A stretch of DNA of 6,857 bases, taken from assembly GCA_910585265.1 (NCBI GenBank), contig CAJUCA010000097.1:1-6857 (forward strand). Direction: 5' to 3'. Shown in pieces: positions 1 through 4,934 of this stretch. How positions within the stretch are numbered: the first letter of the stretch is position 1; each line of letters opens with the position of its first letter. Made by a program: the position numbers and the translations under genes. The notes under the pieces are model-generated. The model did no database searches, was not told where the DNA came from, and saw only the letters and a list, made by a program, of their open reading frames with translations. The stretch comes from an uncultured Oscillospiraceae bacterium (GTDB taxonomy: Bacteria; Bacillota; Clostridia; Oscillospirales; Oscillospiraceae).

Positions 1-425
1 CCCAGGGTGCCGTCCAGCAGGTTGATGCCGTTGAAGTTGGAGGAGTCGGCGATGCGGTCGATTTCCTCCAGCAGCTGATCCACTTCCTTCTGCATCTGGT
101 AGCGGTCGGTGGTGTTGTCATAGGTGCCGTTGGCGGACTGGGTGGCCAGCTCCACCATACGGTTGAGCATATCGTGGACCTCGGTCAGCGCGCCCTCGGC
201 GGTCTGCACCAGGGAGATGCCGTCCTTGGCGTTCTTCTGCGCGGTCTGGAGGCCGGTGATCTGGGCGCGCATCTTCTCGGAAATGGCCAGACCGGCGGCG
301 TCGTCACCGGCGCGGTTGATCTTGTAGCCGGAGGAGAGCTTCTCCAGGTTCTTCTTCATGGCGGCTACGTTGTTGGTGTAGTTGCGGTAGGCGTTCATCG
401 CCATAATGTTGTGCTGAATACGCAT
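1..425 (-). CDS. fliC: Flagellin, N-terminal part (runs off the window edge)
   Basis: This is the structural subunit of the flagellar filament, exported through the flagellar type III apparatus and polymerised outside the cell. The 141 visible codons start MRIQHNIMAMNAYRNY and contain the conserved D0/D1 helices: KLSSGYKINRAGDDAAGLAI at about 29-48, the SLVQTAEGAL helix at 71-80, MVELATQSANGT at 90-101 and FNGINLLDG at 131-139. The hypervariable centre and C-terminus lie outside the window. The ATG at 423-425 is preceded by AAAGGA at 436-441 with a 10-nt gap, which supports this start. R89, L93 and E114 align with Salmonella R90, L94 and E114, the residues of the TLR5-binding surface, so the filament may be visible to TLR5 (inference from alignment by eye). 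Third codon positions are strongly C/G. The family call is very secure. The symbol could equally be hag. Confidence 0.97.
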   Translation of the reverse strand, partial: MRIQHNIMAMNAYRNYTNNVAAMKKNLEKLSSGYKINRAGDDAAGLAISEKMRAQITGLQTAQKNAKDGISLVQTAEGALTEVHDMLNRMVELATQSANGTYDNTTDRYQMQKEVDQLLEEIDRIADSSNFNGINLLDGTL

Positions 426-435
426 TGTCTCTGAT

Positions 436-441
436 TCCTTT
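436..441 (-). promoter_or_regulatory. fliC: Flagellin ribosome binding site
   Basis: Read on the minus strand, AAAGGA lies 10 nt before the flagellin ATG and fixes the start. In Bacillus subtilis the CsrA repressor binds a GGA that overlaps the hag Shine-Dalgarno sequence. The AAGGA here has the same form, but CsrA control is only inferred. Confidence 0.75.
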
Positions 442-512
442 CAAATTTTGATTTGGGGTGCTGCGAACGTCGCGCCTTACGCTTCCCTGCTCCGGCGCAT
501 TGGGTGGTGCGC

Positions 513-547
513 TGTTTTCCGGTATCCGGCCGGACTGCCGGAAAACA
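513..547 (-). other. Leader hairpin 1 upstream of flagellin
   Basis: TGTTTTCCGG (513-522) and CCGGAAAACA (538-547) are perfect inverted repeats of 10 bp with a 15-base loop. Three more pairs (509-511 with 549-551) can extend the stem past one mismatch. It lies about 88 nt before the flagellin start codon, so it would fold in the 5' leader if transcription begins upstream. No T-run follows in the direction of transcription, so it is not an ordinary terminator. Its role is unknown; mRNA stabilisation or translational control are possibilities. Confidence 0.6.
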
Positions 548-561
548 ACGCGGGGACTATA

Positions 562-589
562 TTTCAAGCGGCTCGTCAGCCGTTTGAAA
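562..589 (-). other. Leader hairpin 2 upstream of flagellin
   Basis: TTTCAAGCGGCT (562-573) pairs with AGCCGTTTGAAA (578-589) over 12 bp, with a single G-T pair and a tight 4-base loop. It lies 14 bases from hairpin 1, so the two form a tandem structure in the presumed flagellin leader. There is no T-tract after it on the minus strand. It is a strong structure by eye; no folding energy was computed. Confidence 0.6.
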
Positions 590-682
590 CCGATGGGGGG
601 CACCAGGCCCTTGGGGCGCGGGTCGGGGGCAGGTCGGAATGGGGTTCGCTGTCCGCGTCCAAAAATGCGGTGGGCGAAATTT

Positions 683-815
683 TATACTATTCCGTCCAGA
701 TTATTTTTCAGCTTTTTGGTGTCTCGTTCTGTTCTATTTGTCGGACTATTTCCGGGAGAATTAAGACTTTGCCGGAAAAAATTTTTTGGACGGCAATCTA
801 TACTATTCCGTTCAG
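683..815 (-). repeat. Regularly spaced ACTATTCCG motif (three copies)
   Basis: TATACTATTCCGT followed by YCAG occurs at 683-699 and again at 799-815. A related ACTATTTCCG sits midway at 745-754. Cores start at 686, 745 and 802, giving spacings of 59 and 57 bp. On the minus strand, towards flagellin, the two close copies read xAAA, 11 bases, CGGAATAGTATA. The pattern suggests binding sites for a regulator or sigma factor acting on the flagellin promoter, but no known consensus is matched with confidence. Confidence 0.5.
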
Positions 816-904
816 TTTCTTTTTGCCGCTGTTTGGTTCGGTGGGGAGGTGCTGGGGCAGCTGCTTAGTTGGCCACGTATTTTACATGAGATTTCCTAAA
901 AGTA

Positions 905-949
905 AAAGAGCCCCGCGCTGATGCCAGCGGTGGGAACTCTTTATCTTTT
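905..949. terminator. Bidirectional rho-independent terminator
   Basis: The stem is AAAGAG (905-910) with CTCTTT (937-942), then CCC (911-913) with GGG (932-934), then CGCTG (916-920) with CAGCG (925-929), closed by the loop ATGC. Small bulges lie at 914-915/930-931 and 935-936. Both flanks are T-rich in their own direction: ATCTTTTC follows on plus, and TTACTTTTAG follows on minus. No intact gene ends here. The degraded minus-strand frame that stops at 988 lies about 40 bases upstream and would be the natural gene for it. Confidence 0.65.
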
Positions 950-987
950 CAGAAGGAGCTACCAAGCTATTTCGAAATCGTCGTGGA

Positions 988-1602
988 TTACAACACTGCC
1001 CTGACAGACAGCGGCGCTCCCCGATCCGGGGAGGCAGAATGTTCCCGTTTAAAGGCTGGGACAACTGCTGGGGTATAGTCAAACCAGGGATTGCGGCGGG
1101 GCTGGGCTGCGCCAGTGGACCTCCTGTCATTCTTGGCCCGTAACATCCTATCCCTAAAATTCAATATTTGCTTTCCAATTGTAACCCCGCGGTAAGCGGA
1201 GGCACCATTATACCGCAAGTTCAGCAGATACGTGGTGAACCGATTTTGCGAAGCGTTCAGCTCGCCCTTACCATCATTTCACCGTCTCATGGGACAGCCT
1301 TCACTGAAGTACAAGATCAGCTGTTGGTCGGGCATTGAGAGATCCGTTTGGCCTGATTTAGTGCTCTTTTCAGTGTCTTGAATTGCCTAACAGGTCAACT
1401 GGTCAGCTCTGTGAAGGCTATTCTCCCGGCTTACCTCCGCTCCAATGATCTGGATAAACGCCGCAGGGTTTTCAGTGCCCTGTATTAATTGCAATGATAT
1501 TTCCTTTAATTGTTCCTCCACAAATGATTGAGGAAACCATTTATGTTTCGCCGCAAGACATATCTGCGGCCTATTTCGAGCTCTATCGCGATGGAAGCGG
1601 GA
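988..1602 (-). pseudogene. Degraded reading frame, possibly an integrative-element sigma-like gene
   Basis: One minus-strand frame stays protein-like for about 205 codons and is broken only by TAG (1387-1389) and TGA (1279-1281). Both stops could come from a single C-to-T change (CAG to TAG, CGA to TGA). Readable pieces include FVEEQLKEISLQLIQGTE, AAFIQIIGAEVSREN, MPDQQLILYFSEGCPMRR, then after the TGA NDGKGELNASQNRFTTYLL, then LRYNGASAYRGVTIGKQ. From memory, the last three resemble the start and end of small sigma-70-like proteins carried by Firmicutes integrative elements, with the middle missing, which would fit an internal deletion near 1220. The family match is recalled, not searched, and is uncertain. 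There is no ribosome binding site at the ATG at 1333-1335. A perfect 7-bp hairpin, CTCCCCG/CGGGGAG, lies at 1017-1033. GC is lower than in the intact genes nearby. Confidence 0.4.
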
Positions 1603-2358
1603 TCACGTGGAACAGTAGCAGATGACCATGGACAGCTGGGTTTATATTCTGATGGCTGGTGCAGGTGATGCGCGATATGAGTATACGCCCTACGCCACTG
1701 AACTTAGCCAATCGTCAAAAAAGTTTCCCCTCCCAGCCCGGATGCTCCCGGTTTATACGTCAGGGACTCCCTCTATCACAGATATCTGGTGGGGCACGCA
1801 ATGGAATGAGGCGACCAAAACCATGGTACTTTCCTTGGGGCCAATGGTAACCTCCGGTTCTTGATATACGGTAACGCACACACTCGGTAATCTGGAATTT
1901 CTGGTAAGTTGTTGTGTTATCAGAAATTTCCGATAATACCAGCAAGCAATGAGTGAGGATATCCGTCTTGGATATCTTCACTCCGCTTATTGAGGATCCA
2001 AGCTCCGGACGGGCCGCTTTACGTCCAGCTGAACACGCTTGACAGCATGGCTTTCCGCTAAGTCCTCAACGTCATTGACATATATGTTATCTTTGTAAAA
2101 GACAAAAACAGAAAATTCAACATATAGTAGGCAAGTTTTAAACAGCCGCTTCTGTTTCTGTTAATCACAAAGCATGATATGGGGCCCGCCTTGGGATGCG
2201 TATTGCTTTGAGCTGTGTGCAAAGAAACTCATTTTAATCTTTTCCGTGACCCGCAGGCAGCGAATGCCATGGCGAATATCCTCTCTGATGCTGTCCAATC
2301 TCTTCTGAACATTTCGCCGTATGGGTCGGAACCTGGGCCTGCACAATAAATTTTGATC
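1603..2358. other. Gene-poor stretch with short open fragments
   Basis: No intact gene can be supported here. Several short frames look protein-like but lack starts, ribosome binding sites or known motifs. On plus: 1494-1625 (43 codons, contains AAYFELYRDGSGITW), 1622-1864 (80 codons, contains ITDIWWGTQWNEATKTM), 1990-2061 (ends PLYVQLNTLDSMAFR) and 2215-2349 (ends SDAVQSLLNISPYG...). On minus: 1753-1977 (contains VTIGPKESTMVLVASFH) and 1760-1981. Such pieces in different frames fit decayed genes, but some overlap on opposite strands, so not all can be real. Medium GC sets the stretch apart from the operon that follows. I see no tRNA, rRNA, CRISPR array or known riboswitch. Confidence 0.5.
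1894..1983. other. Two adjacent strong hairpins
   Basis: Hairpin one: GGAATTTCTGGTAA (1894-1907) pairs with TTATCAGAAATTTCC (1917-1931), with one bulge and one G-T pair, around a 9-base loop. Hairpin two: GAGTGAGGATATCC (1951-1964) pairs with GGATATCTTCACTC (1970-1983), 14 bp with one G-T pair, around a 5-base loop. Neither is followed by a T-run, so they are not typical terminators. They could be part of a structured RNA, element-end repeats or recombination sites. Their function is not known. Confidence 0.55.
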
Positions 2359-2375
2359 TTGACCGATTTGGTCAA
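2359..2375. promoter_or_regulatory. Palindromic operator for the TetR-family regulator
   Basis: TTGACC (2359-2364), a 5-base spacer and GGTCAA (2370-2375) form a perfect 6-bp inverted repeat. It ends 32 bases before the tetR-like start codon. Size, symmetry and position match typical TetR-family operators, which are usually found beside the regulator's own gene. Binding by this regulator is inferred. Confidence 0.65.
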
Positions 2376-2387
2376 CGGCAGTATGGT
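2359..2387 (+). promoter_or_regulatory. Candidate promoter of the TetR/ABC operon
   Basis: TTGACC (2359-2364) as a -35 box is followed after exactly 17 bases by TATGGT (2382-2387) as a -10 box. The -35 is also the left arm of the palindrome, so a bound dimer would block RNA polymerase. The -10 matches the consensus at only 4 of 6 positions, and the leader would be very short, starting close to the AGGAGG at 2395-2400. Confidence 0.4.
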
Positions 2388-2407
2388 GGAGGGGAGGAGG
2401 GACAGCC

Positions 2408-3028
2408 ATGAATCAAAAATTCTTCAACCTTCCACAGGAACGGCAGGATCTCATCCGAAACAGTGCCATGGTGGAATTCGGGGCGGGCAGCTTTAAAAAG
2501 ACCTCCGCCGACGCCATCGCCAAGCGGGCGGGGGTGTCCAAGGGCCTGCTGTTTCACTACTTCAAGGACAAGCGGGAGCTGTACCTCTACCTGTTCCAGC
2601 ACGCCATCGACGCCTGTATGGAGACGTTTCTGGCCTCCTTTCAGTATTTCGGGGAACGGGATTTTTTCCTGGCACTGGAGAAGGGGCAGGAGATCAAGAT
2701 GGACATGGTACGGCGGATGCCGGGGCTGTTCCGGTTCGTCATGCGGGCCTACTACGAGCGGGACAGCATCCTTACGCCGAAGCTGAGAAAAAAGCTGGAT
2801 GACGTATTGGCCCAGTCCACCGACCAGTTCCTCAGCCGGATGGATCTGCACAAATTCAAGGACGGGGTAGATCCCAAGGCAGTGGTGCGGCTGCTGATGC
2901 TTGCCTCCGAGGGGATGCTGGCGGAGACCGGAGCCTGTACCGCCGAGGAGATCAACACCCTGTTCGGGGAGTACAAAAACTACGCGGATATGCTGCGGCG
3001 GCATCTCTATAAGGAGGAATACCTGTGA
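2408..3028 (+). CDS. TetR/AcrR-family transcriptional regulator
   Basis: This 206-residue protein has the usual length of a TetR regulator: a DNA-binding N-terminus and a helical ligand-binding and dimerisation C-terminus. The helix-turn-helix spans about residues 33-52, with TSADAIAKRAGVSKGLLFHY followed by FKDKRELY at 52-59, the hallmark of the family. The rest is helix-rich and variable, so the ligand cannot be read. The ATG at 2408 is preceded by AGGAGG (2395-2400), 7 bases away, which fixes the start. The gene ends in a GTGA overlap with the ABC ATPase, so all three genes are probably co-transcribed. With the palindrome at 2359-2375 just upstream, it most likely represses its own operon until an inducer, perhaps the exported compound, binds. 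Activation of the operon cannot be excluded. Confidence 0.93.
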   Translation: MNQKFFNLPQERQDLIRNSAMVEFGAGSFKKTSADAIAKRAGVSKGLLFHYFKDKRELYLYLFQHAIDACMETFLASFQYFGERDFFLALEKGQEIKMDMVRRMPGLFRFVMRAYYERDSILTPKLRKKLDDVLAQSTDQFLSRMDLHKFKDGVDPKAVVRLLMLASEGMLAETGACTAEEINTLFGEYKNYADMLRRHLYKEEYL

Positions 3029-3717
3029 TCCAAATCAACCATCTCACCAAGACCTACGGCAAGGCCCGGGGGATAACAGAACTGACCCTGCACGTTCCGG
3101 AGAACGTCTGCTTCGGCTTCATCGGCCCCAACGGGGCGGGCAAGTCCACCACCATCCGCACCCTGCTGGGGCTGCTGTCCCCCACCGCCGGGGCGGCCAG
3201 GGTTCTGGGGCTGGACTGCGTCCGGGATCGGGAGAAAATCCTGGACCAGGTGGGCTATATGCCCTCCGAGGCTATGTTTTACCCGGATATGCGGGTAAGC
3301 GAAGTGATCCGCCTGTCCGCCTCCCTGCGCAGACGGGACTGCCGCGCCGAAACCGCCGCCCTGTGCGAGGCACTGGAGCTGGACACTCGGAAGCGAATCC
3401 GGGAGCTGAGCCTGGGCAACCGTAAGAAGGTATCCATCGTATGCGCCATGCAGCACCGGCCCAGGCTGTACATTTTGGACGAGCCCACCAGCGGGCTGGA
3501 TCCCCTGGTGCAGCGGGCCTTCTGGGCGGAGCTGGAAAACCGCCGTAAAGAGGGGGCCGCGGTGTTCCTGTCCTCCCATGTGCTCTATGAGGTGCAGCGG
3601 TACTGCGACCGGGCGGCCATCCTCCGGGAGGGACGGCTGGTGGTGGAGGGAACCACGGCGGAGCTGGATATTGAGAACAAATTCTTTGACTACTACGAGG
3701 GGAGGGCGCAGGCATGA
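3025..3717 (+). CDS. ABC transporter ATP-binding protein (BcrA/CcmA-like exporter ATPase)
   Basis: This 230-residue cytoplasmic ATPase would drive the membrane partner encoded next. Motifs in order: Walker A GPNGAGKST (34-42), a Q-loop region GYMPSEAMFYPD (77-88) where the usual Gln is Ser, signature LSLGNRKKV (128-136), Walker B LYILDEPT (148-155) with D152 and E153, D-loop SGLD (156-159) and switch His185. The LSLGN signature and GYMP(S/G)E loop are typical of BcrA-type exporters, which often act on peptides or antibiotics, so the missing Gln is probably family-normal. The start is GTG at 3025, overlapping the regulator's TGA by four bases (GTGA), with AAGGAGG at 3011-3017 spaced 7 bases upstream. 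All catalytic residues are present, so it should be active. The substrate cannot be inferred. Confidence 0.95.
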   Translation: MIQINHLTKTYGKARGITELTLHVPENVCFGFIGPNGAGKSTTIRTLLGLLSPTAGAARVLGLDCVRDREKILDQVGYMPSEAMFYPDMRVSEVIRLSASLRRRDCRAETAALCEALELDTRKRIRELSLGNRKKVSIVCAMQHRPRLYILDEPTSGLDPLVQRAFWAELENRRKEGAAVFLSSHVLYEVQRYCDRAAILREGRLVVEGTTAELDIENKFFDYYEGRAQA

Positions 3718-4496
3718 CTATTTTCAAAAAGGAGCTGCGCTCCGGCGCTGTCAGCTTTCTGGCCTGGTCCGCCGTCATCGGCGGGCTGATGGCGGTGTGC
3801 GTAGGGATGTACCCGTCTATGGCCGGCTCCATGGGCGATGTGTCCGACCTGTTTGCCGGGATGGGGAATTTCTCCGCCGCCTTTGGGCTGGACAAGCTGC
3901 AATTCGGCACCATTTTGGGCTTCTACGGTACGGAGTGCGGCAATATCCTGGGCCTGGGCGGGGCACTCTACGCCGCTGTCACCGCCATGGGACTGCTGGC
4001 GGGAGAGGAGGGCGGCCACACGGCGGAGTTCCTGCTCACCCATCCGGTGAGCCGCCTGCGGGTCTGTATGGAAAAGCTGGCGGCACTGGCGGCGATGATT
4101 CTGGGTCTGAACCTGATCTGCTTGACCTGCGGGGCGGGGGGCATTGCGATCATCAAGGAGTCTGTGGAGTGGGGCAAGCTGCTGCGCTACCACGGAACCC
4201 TGCTGCTGATGCACCTGGAGATCGGCGCGCTGTGCTTCGGCCTGTCCGCCTTTCTCCGCCGGGGCGGGCTGGGGCTGGGCATGGGCTTGGCGGCCCTGCT
4301 CTACTTCGCGGGCATCCTGATCAATTTGGACAGCGGGCTGGACTGGCTGAGGTTTTTCACCCCCTATTACTACGCCGACGCCGCCCGGGTCTTTGCCAGA
4401 GAGGCCATCGCAGGGCCGATGGCGGCGGGGTGCACCCTGGGGGTGCTGGGTGCCGGAGCCGGCCTGTGGTGGTATGGGAGAAAAGATATTGCGTAA
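3714..4496 (+). CDS. ABC-2 type transporter permease
   Basis: This 260-residue integral membrane protein is the likely partner of the preceding ATPase. It begins with the amphipathic stretch TIFKKELRSG, typical of ABC-2 permeases, then has about six membrane segments near residues 15-33, 77-97, 121-147, 161-180, 187-204 and 233-252. The motif AEFLLTHPVSR (104-114), in the loop after the second segment, is a common family signature. The ATG at 3714 overlaps the ATPase stop as ATGA, and a GGGGAGGG tract lies just upstream, so translation is coupled. A cell would use one or two copies of this subunit with an ATPase dimer. Related operons often carry a second permease; none is intact here (see the stub at 4493). 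The substrate is unknown; antimicrobial export is a reasonable guess from the gene set. Confidence 0.92.
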   Translation: MTIFKKELRSGAVSFLAWSAVIGGLMAVCVGMYPSMAGSMGDVSDLFAGMGNFSAAFGLDKLQFGTILGFYGTECGNILGLGGALYAAVTAMGLLAGEEGGHTAEFLLTHPVSRLRVCMEKLAALAAMILGLNLICLTCGAGGIAIIKESVEWGKLLRYHGTLLLMHLEIGALCFGLSAFLRRGGLGLGMGLAALLYFAGILINLDSGLDWLRFFTPYYYADAARVFAREAIAGPMAAGCTLGVLGAGAGLWWYGRKDIA

Positions 4497-4934
4497 AGTT
4501 CACCCACCATCTGGTACAGGAACCACCGGGATCGGGGGAGGAAATAAGCTAACAAAACGCATTACAACAAATAAAAGGCTTCCGATGGATTGAGGATTTC
4601 TACAAAATTCGATCCGATAGGAAACAAAGTGGAAAATCTGCCACGCCGTAATCATAGAGACAGTCTCCCCAAACGCCAATATCCCGAAGCACGAATTGTA
4701 CCACTGCTTACAAAGAGAAGGGCCTATCAGCACAGCGCGAAAAGCTGGGAGCACCTGCGCACCCAGAAAATGAAATAGAGCTTTTGACAACGATTTTTCT
4801 CATTGTCGGCTGTTTCCGCTACAGTTAGCTTGCCCTTCGGGACCTTTCAACGGTGTACTCTCCCTGTGCACCAAACCTGCCTGTGACAATTTATATGATC
4901 AGCAAAGGGTGCTATCTTTCAGGGCATAAAACGC
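4497..4934. other. Convergent intergenic region with possible gene stub
   Basis: No intact gene is seen. The first ~45 bases are GC-rich and, in one frame from GTA at 4493, read VKFTHHLVQEPPGSGEEIS before a stop at 4550-4552. This resembles the start of another ABC-2 permease (see findings). From about 4541 GC drops abruptly. A nested inverted repeat lies at 4740-4785 (AAAAGCT/AGCTTTT around CTGGG/CCCAG) and a 7-bp hairpin at 4852-4872 (GGTGTAC/GTGCACC); neither makes a clear terminator. Both flanking genes are transcribed towards this region, so terminators would be expected. Confidence 0.45.

Larger units (their letters stand above)
426..904 (-). promoter_or_regulatory. Flagellin leader and upstream region, no gene
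   Basis: I see no believable gene in these ~480 bases; the open frames lack ribosome binding sites and family motifs. The region probably holds the flagellin promoter and a long leader. The half nearest the gene is GC-rich with two strong hairpins (513-547 and 562-589). The distal half (about 675-830) is AT-richer and contains the repeated ACTATTCCG motif. I searched the minus strand for a sigma-28 promoter (TAAA, about 15 bases, CCGATA) and found no good match. Three spots read as xAAA, 11-13 bases, then CGGAATAGT or CGGAAATAGT, which might be a divergent form of it. An imperfect palindrome with a central A6T6 tract sits at 771-794. Confidence 0.55.

Noticed and set aside
448..921. Open frames of 157 and 136 codons on plus upstream of flagellin
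   Set aside because: They have no ribosome binding site or recognisable motif. They run through the hairpins, the repeated motif and into the terminator, so they are chance frames in leader DNA.
1622..1864. 80-codon plus frame as a real gene
   Set aside because: It has no ribosome binding site or family recognised, and the opposite strand is also open here. It is kept only as a possible fragment.
2075..2101. Perfect TTGACA at 2075-2080 as a promoter
   Set aside because: The nearest -10-like sequence (TAAAAG) is at only 15-bp spacing and no gene follows closely.
2322..2345. Sequence resembling a T-box (GGGTCGGAACC)
   Set aside because: It does not match the conserved T-box core, there is no terminator after it, and the downstream gene is a regulator rather than an amino-acid gene.
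2372..3004. Minus-strand frame of 210 codons
   Set aside because: It is the mirror of the TetR gene in GC-rich DNA. The plus strand carries clear family motifs and a ribosome binding site.
3578..4552. Plus-strand frame of 324 codons
   Set aside because: It is an out-of-frame shadow of the ATPase end and the permease, with Arg/Gly-rich composition and no domain. Only its last 19 codons are of interest, as a possible stub.
4740..4785. Inverted repeat as the terminator of the exporter operon
   Set aside because: Outer and inner stems leave a long unpaired side, the T-run is short, and it lies over 240 bases past the permease stop.
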